The notes beneath the pieces are model-generated. The model worked only from the letters and a program-made list of their open reading frames with translations. It was not told the origin of the DNA and did no database searches. From contig NZ_JADQTO010000011.1 in the NCBI RefSeq assembly GCF_015704865.1, positions 186,001 through 250,000 of the forward strand: 64,000 bases of DNA, written 5' to 3'. This document shows positions 33,872 through 42,389 of this stretch, piece by piece (the first letter of the stretch is position 1; the number at the start of each line of letters is the position of its first letter). The translations under genes were made by a program, and so were the position numbers. The stretch comes from Actinoplanes aureus. GTDB lineage: Bacteria; Actinomycetota; Actinomycetes; Mycobacteriales; Micromonosporaceae.

Positions 33872-34114
33872 ATGGGGGCGGAACGGATACACGCGGACGA
33901 TCTGGTCGGTGTGACCTGGCTGCGGGCTTGGCGATCCGGTACGGCGACGGTCCGCTTCGGCACCACCGGTGACGGGCGCTGGGTGGCCTGGCACTCGGCG
34001 CGGGGCCGGGCGTACGTGTACTGGGACGAGCGGGCGGCGTGCGAGCTGGGCGACCGCTGGCTGGCCCGGGGCGCCTGGGCCGAACTCACCGACTCCGGCA
34101 TGCCGTCGCCCTGA
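33872..34114 (+). CDS. Small protein of unknown function, Trp-rich
   Basis: This 80-residue protein starts at ATG 33872 and has five Trp; the text VTWLRAWRSGTATVRFGTTGDGRWVAWHSARGRAYVYWDERAA suggests a small antiparallel beta-sheet, given here only as a composition note. Codon bias is actinobacterial. No family is known to me. It lies divergent from the methyltransferase (201 bp gap without recognisable features) and ahead of palindromic repeat copy C. Confidence 0.6.
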   Translation: MGAERIHADDLVGVTWLRAWRSGTATVRFGTTGDGRWVAWHSARGRAYVYWDERAACELGDRWLARGAWAELTDSGMPSP

Positions 34115-34172
34115 AAGCGTGCCGCTCTTGAGGGCGCGCCGCTAGCAGGCCTTCGTGGTCAGGGTCTTGCCC

Positions 34173-34225
34173 GGCCCAACGTGGGTGCTGTCTGGCGGCC
34201 GTTGAGACAACATCGAGCGTGGGCC
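34173..34225. repeat. Palindromic gene-end repeat, copy C
   Basis: The core runs from GGCCCAACGTGGGTGCTGTC to the GTGGGCC at 34225 and shares with copy D both the core and the flanks (TTCGTGGTCAGGGTCTTG before, CCCTGACTACGGAAGCTCT after). The inner stem TGTCT/AGACA and outer stem GGCCCA/TGGGCC can pair. It is located between the end of a plus-strand gene (34114) and the end of a minus-strand gene (34318). Confidence 0.85.
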
Positions 34226-34317
34226 AAGCAAGATCACCGCTTTGGGACCCTGACTACGGAAGCTCTATTGATGGCGTGCCGATCTTGAGTGCGCGCGGTC
34301 GTCGGGCGTGGCGGGAC

Positions 34318-34524
34318 TCAGCTGCGGCCTTCCGGCTCCTCCTGCTCGTCGGTGCCCTGGGCGCGGTTCGCGCCGGTCGCGTTGATGCCGGCGTTGCTGC
34401 TGCCGTGAGCCGGCACGTCGCCACCGGGCGGCTCGTCGGTGACGAAGGTTCCGGTCTCTTCGAAGTCGTCGCCGTGCTGCTCGGTGCTGGCGCCGGCGCC
34501 GCGGGGTTCGGGTTCGCTTGTCAT
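34318..34524 (-). CDS. Small hydrophilic acidic protein
   Basis: This 68-residue protein is rich in Glu, Gly, Thr and Asn (FEETGTFVTDEPPGGD, SSNAGINATGANRAQGT) and is likely disordered. It has no signal, membrane segment or recognised domain. The ribosome site is weak, but the frame has good codon bias and begins 33 bases after the LacI-type gene stop on the same strand. Function unknown. Confidence 0.5.
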   Translation of the reverse strand: MTSEPEPRGAGASTEQHGDDFEETGTFVTDEPPGGDVPAHGSSNAGINATGANRAQGTDEQEEPEGRS

Positions 34525-34556
34525 GCGGGACTGATACCCCGATCCGGGCGGGTGAC

Positions 34557-35588
34557 TCAGGCGGTCTGCCGGACCACCAGGGTCGGCTCGTAGATGATCG
34601 AGGCGACGGGAGCTGTCGGGTTGTCCACCCGGGCCAGCAGCAGGCGGGCCGCCTCGGCGGCCATGTCCTCCAGGGGGTGGCGGACCGTGGTGAGCGCCGG
34701 GCGGGCGGCGACCGCCGCGCTGCTGTCGTCGAACCCGATGACGGCGACGTCCTCGGGCACGCGGCGGCCGGCGTCGCGGAGCGCGAGCAGCGCGCCGAGA
34801 GCCATCAGGTCGTTGGCGGCGAACACGCCGTCGAGTTGCGGCTGGGCCGCGAGGAGGGCGCGCATCGCCTGCTCGCCGCTGTCCTGGGTGAAGTTGCCGA
34901 TCCGCTGCGGCACCCAGGCGTGCCCGTGCCGGGCCAGGGCCCGGCGGAAGCCGGAGTCGCGGTCGACGCTGGCCGGCACCTCGGCCGGTCCGGAGATCAT
35001 GGCGAGCTGGCGGCAGCCGCGCTCGACCAGGCGGTCGGCGGCCAGGGCGGCGCCGGTCTCGTTGGCCAGGTCGACGTAGCTGATCGGGATCGGCGAGGCG
35101 GGCCGCCCGATCAGGACGGCCGGGACGCGGGCGTCGGCGAGCATGCCGGGCAGCGGGTCGTTGGCCGGCAGGGAGAGGATCACGGCGCCGTCCGCCTGGC
35201 CGTTGCGCAGGTCGCCGACGAGTGGTTTGTGGCCGTCGGGGCCGACCATCCGCAGGGCCAGCTGCACGCCGAGCGGGCGCAGCACGCTCATCAGGCCGCC
35301 GACGACGCGACCGAAGTACGGGTCGGAGAAGAACCGGCTCATGAACGGGTCGTCGTCGTGGGTCTCGGAGTCGGAGACCACCAGGGCGATCGTGCCGGTA
35401 CGCCGGGTGACCAGCGAACGGGCGAGCAGATTGGGCACGTAGCCGGTCTGGTCGACCGCGCTCCACACCAGCTCGTGCAGTTGCGGGTCGACGTTGCGGA
35501 TCCCGTTGATGACCCGCGAGACCGTCGAGCGCGAGACGCCTGCCACGCGCGCCACGTCCTCGAGCGTGGGCAGCCGCTCACTCTGCAT
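34557..35588 (-). CDS. LacI-family transcriptional repressor
   Basis: This 343-residue protein has the LacI HTH and hinge at the N-terminus (PTLEDVARVAGVSRSTVSRVINGIRNVD, residues 7-34) followed by a periplasmic-binding-like sugar domain ending VRHPLEDMAAEAARLLLARVDN. The ATG at 35588 is used because it places the HTH at the usual distance. An operator-like GGAGAGCGCTTGCC lies 18 bases upstream, and near-identical sites precede two secreted glycan-active genes, so it is likely an autoregulated repressor of that regulon with an oligosaccharide inducer. Confidence 0.92.
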   Translation of the reverse strand: MQSERLPTLEDVARVAGVSRSTVSRVINGIRNVDPQLHELVWSAVDQTGYVPNLLARSLVTRRTGTIALVVSDSETHDDDPFMSRFFSDPYFGRVVGGLMSVLRPLGVQLALRMVGPDGHKPLVGDLRNGQADGAVILSLPANDPLPGMLADARVPAVLIGRPASPIPISYVDLANETGAALAADRLVERGCRQLAMISGPAEVPASVDRDSGFRRALARHGHAWVPQRIGNFTQDSGEQAMRALLAAQPQLDGVFAANDLMALGALLALRDAGRRVPEDVAVIGFDDSSAAVAARPALTTVRHPLEDMAAEAARLLLARVDNPTAPVASIIYEPTLVVRQTA

Positions 35589-35605
35589 GCCGACGTTTAT
35601 AGCAC

Positions 35606-35619
35606 GGAGAGCGCTTGCC
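35606..35619. promoter_or_regulatory. LacI-type operator, site 1 (repressor gene)
   Basis: GGAGAGCGCTTGCC lies just upstream of the repressor start. The central AGCGCT is the LacI-family core (compare the CebR-type GGGAGCGCTCCC). It differs by one base from the site at 37826. Confidence 0.75.
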
Positions 35620-35688
35620 CAAACTACCGGCGGAGCCGCGTTCCGGAACCCCAGAACATTGACGTACGTGACGAAGCACGCCAACACT

Positions 35689-35702
35689 GGAAAGCGCTCT
35701 CC
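35689..35702. promoter_or_regulatory. LacI-type operator, site 2 (DUF1996 exoprotein gene)
   Basis: GGAAAGCGCTCTCC is the exact reverse complement of the site at 37826-37839. It lies 38 bases before the GTG start of the exoprotein gene. Confidence 0.8.
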
Positions 35703-35740
35703 AAGCGCATCCGTCCGCATCCCCTGTGTTGGAGATCCCC

Positions 35741-37129
35741 GTGCGAAAACGAATCCTGGCGCCGGTGTGCGCCGTACTCCTGGCCGGCGCCCTGGCGCTG
35801 GCCGGCAACCAGTCCGCCCAGGCCGCCGACACGCTGCTGTCCCAGGGCCGCCCGGCCCTCGCCTCCTCGCTGGAGAACGGCGAGTCACCGGCCATCGCGG
35901 CCTTCGACGGCCGCTCCGACACCCGCTGGGGCAGCCAGTGGGCCGATCCCCAGTGGCTCCGCGTCGACCTCGGCGCCACCGCCACGATCACCCAGGTGGT
36001 CCTGGAGTGGGAGGCGGCGTACGCCCGGGCCTTCCAGATCCAGACCTCACCCGACGGCAGCAACTGGACCACGATCTACAGCACCACCACCGGAGCCGGC
36101 GGCCGGCAGACCCTCGGCGTCAACGGCAGCGGCCGTTACGTGCGGCTGTACGGCACCCAGCGGGCCACCGGCTACGGCTACTCCCTGTATGAGTTCCAGG
36201 TCTTCGGCACCTCGTCGGCCACACCGCAGCCCACCGGCGGCGCCGGCTACGTCAACGCGAACCCGCCGGTCACCGGCGTCGTGCCGTCCACCGCGACGCC
36301 GCCGGCGCAGAACCCGCCGGTCACCCACCGCGAGTTCCAGGCGAACTGCTCGGTGAGCCGCTCCAACCTCAACGACGACCCGATCATCTTCCCGAACCTG
36401 CCGGGTGCCTCGCACTCGCACACGTTCATGGGCAACCGCACCACGAACGCCAACTCGACGTTGCCGAGCCTTCAGGCCGGTGGCACGTCGTGCATCACGC
36501 CGGGCGACAAGACCGGCTACTGGATGCCCACGCTGCTCAAGGGCAACCAGGCCGTCCAGCCGGACGGCCCGCAGGTCATCTACTACAAGAGCGGGGTCAT
36601 CGACTACCGCAGCGTCCGGCCGTTCCCGCCGGGTCTGCGCTACGTGGTCGGCAGCCCGACCGCCACGCTCGACGAGTTCCGGTACGCGCCGGGCGCGGTC
36701 GAGGGCTTCGAGTGCGGCAACAGCGCCTTCAACTGGGACATCCCGGCGAACTGTCCGGCCGGCACCCAGCTGAACGTCCGCTACCAGGCGCCGAGCTGCT
36801 GGAACGGGCTGCACCTGGACACGCCGGATCACAAGAGCCACATGTCGTACCCGGTCAACGGCGTCTGCCCGGCGTCGCACCCGGTGGCGGTTCCGATGAT
36901 CGAGTTCAAGATGGCGTGGCCGGTCAGCGGGGACATGTCACAGGTCCGCTTCTCCAGCGGGCGCGGCTACTCGTTCCACTACGACGTCTACAACGTCTGG
37001 GACCCGCCCACCCTGGCCGCTCTGGTCCGGCACTGCATCAACGGCGGGCTCCAGTGCAACCCGCGCGGCTTCGACCAGTACAAGCCGGAGCGCGGTGCGG
37101 CCCTGAACGAGAACTACGAACTGGACTGA
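35741..37129 (+). CDS. Secreted F5/8-type-C carbohydrate-binding plus DUF1996 protein
   Basis: This 462-residue exported protein starts at GTG 35741, with GGAG six bases upstream. The signal peptide is cut near QSAQAA. Residues about 32-155 form a discoidin/F5-8-C-like carbohydrate-binding module (LRVDLGATATITQVVLEWEAAYARAFQIQTS in pieces). A Pro/Thr linker leads into a DUF1996 domain (about 195-460) containing HSHTFMGN, the Cys-rich GTSCITPGDKTGYWMP, SCWNGLHLD and HKSHMSYP. DUF1996 occurs in secreted fungal and actinobacterial proteins of unproven activity; its conserved His suggest metal binding. An operator precedes it. Confidence 0.88.
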   Translation: MRKRILAPVCAVLLAGALALAGNQSAQAADTLLSQGRPALASSLENGESPAIAAFDGRSDTRWGSQWADPQWLRVDLGATATITQVVLEWEAAYARAFQIQTSPDGSNWTTIYSTTTGAGGRQTLGVNGSGRYVRLYGTQRATGYGYSLYEFQVFGTSSATPQPTGGAGYVNANPPVTGVVPSTATPPAQNPPVTHREFQANCSVSRSNLNDDPIIFPNLPGASHSHTFMGNRTTNANSTLPSLQAGGTSCITPGDKTGYWMPTLLKGNQAVQPDGPQVIYYKSGVIDYRSVRPFPPGLRYVVGSPTATLDEFRYAPGAVEGFECGNSAFNWDIPANCPAGTQLNVRYQAPSCWNGLHLDTPDHKSHMSYPVNGVCPASHPVAVPMIEFKMAWPVSGDMSQVRFSSGRGYSFHYDVYNVWDPPTLAALVRHCINGGLQCNPRGFDQYKPERGAALNENYELD

Positions 37130-37137
37130 CCGGAATA

Positions 37138-37168
37138 CCCGGGCACCGTTCCACCGACGGTGCCCGGG
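37138..37168. terminator. 12-bp perfect hairpin between convergent genes
   Basis: Arms 37138-37149 and 37157-37168 are perfectly complementary with a seven-base loop, nine bases after the DUF1996 gene and 15 bases before the end of the lipoprotein gene; probably bidirectional. Confidence 0.85.
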
Positions 37169-37182
37169 CCTCCCGATAACAC

Positions 37183-37740
37183 TTATGAATCGAGCGACTT
37201 CAAGAATTCTTCGCGGCTTGTGAAAATGCGATCGGCGAGCGCGACGGTACGCGGCTCGCTGCCCGCGGTGCGCTCGCTGCCGGCCAGTTGCCGGCTCTGC
37301 TCCAGGTGTGCCCGGAGGCAGTCGCGCAGGGTCTCGTCGAAGTCGGCGCCGCGCTGCCGGCCGGCCTCAGCCACCTGCGAGGGCGTCACCATGCCGGGCA
37401 TCGGCATGCCCTTGTGCGGGTTCTCGGCGGGCAGGCCGGCGTCGGCGTGCAGCTGTCGCAGTGTGCCGAGCTCCTCGTCTATCACGACTTTTACCTGGTC
37501 AGCGAGCTGCTGGAGCGCGGTGTCGTCACCACGGGTGGCGGCCAGGTCCAGCAGCGGCAGCAACTCCTCGTCCATCGCGATGTTGATCTCGAGCCACGAG
37601 CGATCGGTGCCGCCGAATGCGGCGGACGTCGGGGCGGAGGTGGCCGGAACCGGGGGCGGCACTGTCACCGGGGGTGTGCCGCAGCCGGCCAGGACGGCGG
37701 TCACGGCGCATGCGAGGAGGAGCCGGGGATTCGCAAACAC
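37183..37740 (-). CDS. DUF305-family lipoprotein
   Basis: From GTG 37740 this 185-residue protein has a compact lipoprotein signal, FANPRLLLACAVTAVLAGCG, with Cys at residue 20; GGAGA lies just upstream, which is why I prefer this start to a TTG at 37776. The mature part is the DUF305 four-helix type: WLEINIAMDEELLPLLDLAA, a Met/His patch in HKGMPMPGMVTPSQV, then CLRAHLEQSRQLA. DUF305 proteins are often linked to copper handling. It lies between the two secreted glycan genes on the opposite strand. Confidence 0.8.
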   Translation of the reverse strand: MFANPRLLLACAVTAVLAGCGTPPVTVPPPVPATSAPTSAAFGGTDRSWLEINIAMDEELLPLLDLAATRGDDTALQQLADQVKVVIDEELGTLRQLHADAGLPAENPHKGMPMPGMVTPSQVAEAGRQRGADFDETLRDCLRAHLEQSRQLAGSERTAGSEPRTVALADRIFTSREEFLKSLDS

Positions 37741-37825
37741 CCGCGCAGTCTCCGGTTCCGGAACCACCGATGTCAATGCTGGCTATTGACGTCCGGCAAC
37801 CTCGGCGAAACAATCGCCCTCGCTT

Positions 37826-37839
37826 GGAGAGCGCTTTCC
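37826..37839. promoter_or_regulatory. LacI-type operator, site 3 (multidomain glycosidase gene)
   Basis: GGAGAGCGCTTTCC lies 27 bases before the start of the large glycosidase gene and is the exact reverse complement of site 2. Overlap with the promoter is likely. Confidence 0.8.
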
Positions 37840-37866
37840 GACCCCCCTTTCCCCTTGGGCGTGATC

Positions 37867-40800
37867 ATGAGTAAGAGAAGTATCGCCGCGTTCCTCGCGG
37901 TGCTGCTCGGCCTCGCCGGTGTGGCCGTGACGACCGCGGCCAGCGCCGCGGACACCCTGCTGTCCCAGGGCAAGCCCGCCCTCGCCTCCTCGCAGGAGGG
38001 CGCCGACGTCGGCGCGGAGAAGGCGTTCGACGGTGATGCCGGGACCCGCTGGTCCAGCCAGTTCGCCGACCCGCAGTGGATCCGGGTCGACCTGGGTGCC
38101 GCCGCCACGATCAGCCGGGTCGTCCTGCAGTGGGAGGGCGCGTACGGCAAGGCGTACCAGATCCAGACCTCGGCCGACGGCGCCACCTGGACCACCGTGC
38201 ACTCGCAGGCCAATGGCGCCGGAGGCACCGAGACGATCGACGTGACCGGCAGCGGCCGCTATGTCCGCCTCAACGGCACCGCACGGAACAGCGGATACGG
38301 CTACTCGCTCTACGAATTCAAGGTCTACGGCGGTAGCGCCCCGACCGGCGCCTGCACCACGAACGCGGCCCAGGGCAAGCCCGCCACCGCGTCGTCGTCG
38401 GAGGGCGCCGACGTCGGCCCGGACAAGGCCGTCGACGGCAACACCGCGACCCGCTGGTCCAGCCAGTTCGCCGACCCGCAGTGGATCCGCGTCGACCTGG
38501 GCGCCACCACGGCCATCTGCCGGGTCGTCCTGCGCTGGGAGGGCGCGTACGCCAGGGCGTACCAGATCCAGACCTCGGCCGACGGCGCCACCTGGACCAC
38601 CGTGCACTCGCAGGCCAATGGTGCCGGAGGCACCGAGACGATCGAGGTGACCGGCAGCGGCCGGTACGTGCGTCTCAACGGCACCGCGCGGGCATCCGGC
38701 TACGGATACTCGCTCTGGGAGTTCCAGGTGCTGACCGCCCGACCGCCGACCACCGAACCGCCGGCGGAGGAAGGCGACTTCACCACCGTCTGGACCGACA
38801 CCTTCGACGGAGCGGCCAACACCTCACCGAGCACCGCGAACTGGATCAGGCGCACCGGAACCCAGTACCCCGGCGGCGCCGCCAACTGGGGCACCGGCTC
38901 GGTCGAGACCGCCAGCGACTCCACCGCCAACGTCTACCTCGACGGCAACGGCAAGCTGAACATCAAGGCGATCCGCGACGGCTCCGGCAAGTGGACGTCC
39001 GGCCGCATCGAGACCCAGCGCACCGACTTCGCCCCGCAGCGCGGCGAGCTGCTCAAGTTCACCGCCGTGCTCAAGCAGCCGGACGTGGCGAACGCCGCCG
39101 GCTACTGGCCCGGCTTCCGGGCCACCGGCGCCGCCTACCGCGGCAACTACACCAACTGGCCCGGCGTCGGCGAGACCGACATCATGACCGGCGTCAACGG
39201 GCGCAACCAGCTCTCCCAGGCGCTGCACTGCGGCACCGCGCCGGGTGGGCCCTGCAACGAGTACGACGGCCGGTCCTCCGGCTTCGCGTCCTGCACCGGA
39301 TGCCAGACCGGCTTCCACGAGTACACCCAGGTCATCGACCGGACCAAGACCGACGAGGAGATCCGCTTCTACCTCGACGGGCGGCAGACCTGGGTGGTAC
39401 GCGAGTCCCAGGTCGGTGTCGCGGCCTGGGAGGCGGCCGTGCACCACGGCTTCTACCTGCGCTTCGACCTCGCGATCGGTGGCTCGCTGCCGAACGCGAT
39501 CGCCGGCTTCACCACGCCTGTTCCGGGCACGACGTCGGGTGGGGTGCTCAGCGTGGACTCGGTGACGGTCTCCAGGAAGGCCGGAGCCACGGCGCCGGCG
39601 ATGACCGACCCGCCGGTCCCGGCCGGGCCCAGCGTCGTGAAGGTCACCGGGTCGCAGGGCAACTGGCAGCTCACGGTCAACGGGACTCCGTGGGAGGTCA
39701 AGGGCATGACGTACGGGCCGCCGCAGGCCGCCGCCGACGGCTACATGCGCGACCTGAAGAACATGGGCGTCAACACGATCCGCATCTGGGGACCGGACGC
39801 CAACACGCCGCTCCTGCTCGACACCGCCGCCCGGCACGGCATCAAGGTCGTCGTCGGGCTGTGGCTCAACCACGGCGCGGACTACGTGAACGACACCGCC
39901 TACAAGACCGCGGTGAAGGCCGAGATCGTCGCCAAGGTCAACGAGCTGAAGGGCCGCTCCGGCGTGCTGCTCTGGGACGTCGGCAACGAGGTCATCCTGG
40001 AGATGCAGAACTACGGGCTGTCGGCCGAGGTGGTCGAGGCGCGGCGGGTGGCGTACGCCAAGTTCGTCAACGAGGTCGCCGTGGCCATTCACGCGGCCGA
40101 CGCCAACCACCCGGTCACCTCGACGGACGCGTACACCCACGCGTGGACGTACTACAAGCCGCACGCTCCGGCGCTCGACCTGCTGGCGGTCAACTCGTAC
40201 GGGGCGATCGACACGGTCAAGCGGGACTGGATCGCGGGTGGCTACACCAAGCCGTACATCCTCACCGAGGGTGGACCGGCGGGGGAGTGGGAGGTGCCCA
40301 ACGACGTCAACGGGGTGCCGAACGAGCCGTCCGACCTGGCCAAGAAGGCCGGGTACACGTACAGCTGGAACGCGATCAAGGGGCACCCGGGCGTCGCGCT
40401 CGGCGCCACCGAGTTCCACTACGGCCTGGAGAACGACTTCGGCGGCGTCTGGCTCAACACCACCACCGGTGGCTGGCGCCGCCTCGGCTACCACGCCATG
40501 CGGCAGGCGTACACCGGACAGGTCGCGCCGAACACCCCGCCGGAGATCACCGCGATGACGGTGGGCAACCAGACCGCCGTGCCGGCGGGCGGCACCTTCA
40601 CGGTGTCCGCCACCGCGACCGACCCGCAGGGCGACTTGATCCGCTACAACCTGATGGCCAGCGACAAGCACATCACGGCCAACCGCGGCCTGCGCCATCT
40701 GGAGTTCACCCAGACCGGCAACGGGCAGTTCACCGTACGCGCGCCGGAAGCGCTCGGGGTCTGGAAGGTCTACGTGTACGCCTACGACGGCCACGGCAAC

Positions 40801-41247
40801 GTCGGCATCGAACAGCGATCGTTCAAGGTCGTCCCGCCGACCGTCGCCGGCACCAACCTGGCCCGCGGCCGGACCGTCACCGCCTCCTCGCACCAGCCGA
40901 CCGGCACCAACGGCCCGCAGCTCCCGTCGTACGCGGTCGACGGCGACTACGGCACCCGGTGGGCCAGCGAGTGGGTGGACACCGCCTGGCTCCAGGTCGA
41001 CCTCGGCTCGGTGCAGTCGTTCAACCACGTGCAGCTCGCGTGGGAGGCGGCGTACGCCACGGCGTACACCGTGCAGACCTCGGCGGACGGCTCGAACTGG
41101 ACCACGGTGTACTCCACCAGCTCCGGCAACGGAGGCTTCGACCAGCTGAACGTCTCCGGCTCCGGCCGGTACGTCCGGGTCAACGGCAGCGCACGCGCCA
41201 CCTCGTACGGCTACTCGCTCTACGAACTCGGTGTCTATCGCGGCTGA
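37867..41247 (+). CDS. Secreted multidomain glycoside hydrolase: two CBMs, GH16-like domain, TIM-barrel glycosidase, Ig-like domain, third CBM
   Basis: This 1126-residue exported enzyme has a signal peptide (1-27), two near-identical F5/8-C-type modules (about 28-155 and 163-290), a GH16-like jelly roll (304-571), a TIM-barrel glycosidase (591-888), an Ig/fibronectin-like domain (890-993) and a third F5/8-C module (997-1126). In the GH16 part the ExDxxE site reads ETDIMT (436-441): the second Glu is Thr, so acid/base catalysis should be lost. The TIM barrel has acid/base-like Glu708 (LLWDVGNEV) and nucleophile-like Glu801 (ILTEGGPAG), as in GH2/GH5-clan enzymes. Target is probably a beta-glucan; regulation is by the LacI repressor. 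Confidence 0.88.
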   Translation: MSKRSIAAFLAVLLGLAGVAVTTAASAADTLLSQGKPALASSQEGADVGAEKAFDGDAGTRWSSQFADPQWIRVDLGAAATISRVVLQWEGAYGKAYQIQTSADGATWTTVHSQANGAGGTETIDVTGSGRYVRLNGTARNSGYGYSLYEFKVYGGSAPTGACTTNAAQGKPATASSSEGADVGPDKAVDGNTATRWSSQFADPQWIRVDLGATTAICRVVLRWEGAYARAYQIQTSADGATWTTVHSQANGAGGTETIEVTGSGRYVRLNGTARASGYGYSLWEFQVLTARPPTTEPPAEEGDFTTVWTDTFDGAANTSPSTANWIRRTGTQYPGGAANWGTGSVETASDSTANVYLDGNGKLNIKAIRDGSGKWTSGRIETQRTDFAPQRGELLKFTAVLKQPDVANAAGYWPGFRATGAAYRGNYTNWPGVGETDIMTGVNGRNQLSQALHCGTAPGGPCNEYDGRSSGFASCTGCQTGFHEYTQVIDRTKTDEEIRFYLDGRQTWVVRESQVGVAAWEAAVHHGFYLRFDLAIGGSLPNAIAGFTTPVPGTTSGGVLSVDSVTVSRKAGATAPAMTDPPVPAGPSVVKVTGSQGNWQLTVNGTPWEVKGMTYGPPQAAADGYMRDLKNMGVNTIRIWGPDANTPLLLDTAARHGIKVVVGLWLNHGADYVNDTAYKTAVKAEIVAKVNELKGRSGVLLWDVGNEVILEMQNYGLSAEVVEARRVAYAKFVNEVAVAIHAADANHPVTSTDAYTHAWTYYKPHAPALDLLAVNSYGAIDTVKRDWIAGGYTKPYILTEGGPAGEWEVPNDVNGVPNEPSDLAKKAGYTYSWNAIKGHPGVALGATEFHYGLENDFGGVWLNTTTGGWRRLGYHAMRQAYTGQVAPNTPPEITAMTVGNQTAVPAGGTFTVSATATDPQGDLIRYNLMASDKHITANRGLRHLEFTQTGNGQFTVRAPEALGVWKVYVYAYDGHGNVGIEQRSFKVVPPTVAGTNLARGRTVTASSHQPTGTNGPQLPSYAVDGDYGTRWASEWVDTAWLQVDLGSVQSFNHVQLAWEAAYATAYTVQTSADGSNWTTVYSTSSGNGGFDQLNVSGSGRYVRVNGSARATSYGYSLYELGVYRG

Positions 41248-41808
41248 TCAGCTCGTGCGGTGCCCCCGGGTGTGGGGCTCGGGGCACCGCACGTCCGGGT
41301 TCTCGATAGCCAGTTCCCCGTCCGGGTTCGGCAGATACAGCCACACGTGCAGGTCGTAGTGGACCGGCATCGGCGGGGCGCCCGGCGGCATTGGATGCCC
41401 GGTCATCGGCCCGTCGAAGCCGTGCCCGAACAGTGTCGGCCGGTCCTTGCGGGTGCGAACGTCACCGTCGGCGTCGGCGCGGAAGTACTCCAGCCCCGCC
41501 AGCCGTAACTTGCCGTCCCGGCCCGGCAGGTAGAGCAGGATCTCCGGCAGGACCGGGTCGATGTCGCCGTCGGCGGATCGGCCCGGATGCACGTAGTGGA
41601 AGCCCATCCCGGCGACGCAGTCCTCGGTCGGCAGATAACCGGCCGCGAGCGCGCGCCGTACGTCACGGAACTCGCGGGTCGCCTCCAGCAACACCGAACG
41701 CTGGGCTTTGGTCAGCTCGCTCTTCGCGGCCAGCGCGGGAGAGGCGTTGCCGGCCAGCGCGCATACCGCCGCCGCGACCACGGCGACAGCCTGTCGCGTC
41801 CGTTTCAT
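41248..41808 (-). CDS. Secreted protein of unknown function
   Basis: This 186-residue protein has a signal peptide cut near SPALAA (residue 27), with GGGAGG before the ATG. The mature part begins KSELTKAQRSVLLEATREFRDVRRALAAGYLP and contains EDCVAGMGFHYVHPG and DGPMTGHPMPPGAPPMPVHYDLHVWLYLPNPDG; the many His and Met suggest metal binding. Similar His-rich exported proteins occur in soil bacteria without known function. It is convergent with the glycosidase gene, with stop codons directly abutting. Confidence 0.75.
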   Translation of the reverse strand: MKRTRQAVAVVAAAVCALAGNASPALAAKSELTKAQRSVLLEATREFRDVRRALAAGYLPTEDCVAGMGFHYVHPGRSADGDIDPVLPEILLYLPGRDGKLRLAGLEYFRADADGDVRTRKDRPTLFGHGFDGPMTGHPMPPGAPPMPVHYDLHVWLYLPNPDGELAIENPDVRCPEPHTRGHRTS

Positions 41809-42038
41809 GCATACCTCCCTGGCTGTGATGCCACCAGGCGTAACTCAAGCACGGACGTCACCCGACCGGGGCCTCTATCGAGGGAATCTGCCCGGGAGTG
41901 CCCGCTGACCGCCCAGCTCAGAAGGGGGTCGATGCGCACTCGGCCGTTCGTCGGGCTTGCCGTCGTGGGGTGGCGGGACAGAATTGCCGTGCTCCGGCCG
42001 AGCGCGACAAAACATCCACTCCTGGGCGAAAGCAGACC

Positions 42039-42389
42039 ATGTCCACTCCACAGTTTCAGAACGTCGCCTCCGGCAACGCGCAGGTCGGCATGCAGATCGG
42101 CCAGAACACCGGCAGCGTCTCGATGGGGCGGCCGGCCGTACCCGGCGCCGTCGAGGCCGAACTCGGCCGGCTCCTCGCCGGGCTGCGGCAGGCCCACCAG
42201 CGCGGCCAGGTCGACACCGACACGCTCGCCGAGGCCGAACACGAGATCGAGGTGACCCGTTCCGCGCTGCCGGAGCGGGGCCGGGCGATCCGGGCGCTGC
42301 GCCGGGCCGGCGGCATGCTGGAGGGGGTCGCCGGTCTCGCCGCCCTGGTCGGCGCCGCCGTTGCCGCCGTCGAGGGCCTGTCCTCGTGA
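42039..42389 (+). CDS. Small protein with N-terminal RHIM/BASS-like motif and C-terminal hydrophobic helix
   Basis: This 116-residue protein is unrecognised by family. Residues 12-30 read GNAQVGMQIGQNTGSVSMG, which resembles RHIM-type amyloid cores (V/I-Q-I-G followed by N and G) and bacterial amyloid-signalling motifs. Residues 37-80 form an amphipathic, charged helix pair, and 91-113 is a Gly/Ala-rich hydrophobic helix (GMLEGVAGLAALVGAAVAA) able to enter a membrane. The gene ends in a GTGA overlap with the next, whose product carries the same motif. A membrane-acting effector brought together by homotypic assembly is the working idea, not proven. Confidence 0.7.
   Translation: MSTPQFQNVASGNAQVGMQIGQNTGSVSMGRPAVPGAVEAELGRLLAGLRQAHQRGQVDTDTLAEAEHEIEVTRSALPERGRAIRALRRAGGMLEGVAGLAALVGAAVAAVEGLSS

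Noticed and set aside
37288..37866. 193-codon N-terminal extension of the multidomain glycosidase
   Set aside because: It is antisense to the DUF305 lipoprotein and would bury the signal peptide; the LacI operator also lies in this stretch.
38007..38733. Near-identical tandem segments inside the glycosidase gene suspected as an assembly duplication
   Set aside because: The two CBM copies differ at scattered codons and have different linkers, so they are a true domain duplication.
38824..41028. A 734-codon minus-strand frame opposite the multidomain glycosidase
   Set aside because: Composition is typical of an antisense shadow; the plus strand has signal peptide, CBM and glycosidase motifs.
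34557..41247. Full secondary-metabolite or polysaccharide utilisation cluster with transporter
   Set aside because: Only a repressor and two exoproteins share the operator; no sugar importer or intracellular glycosidase is in this part of the window.
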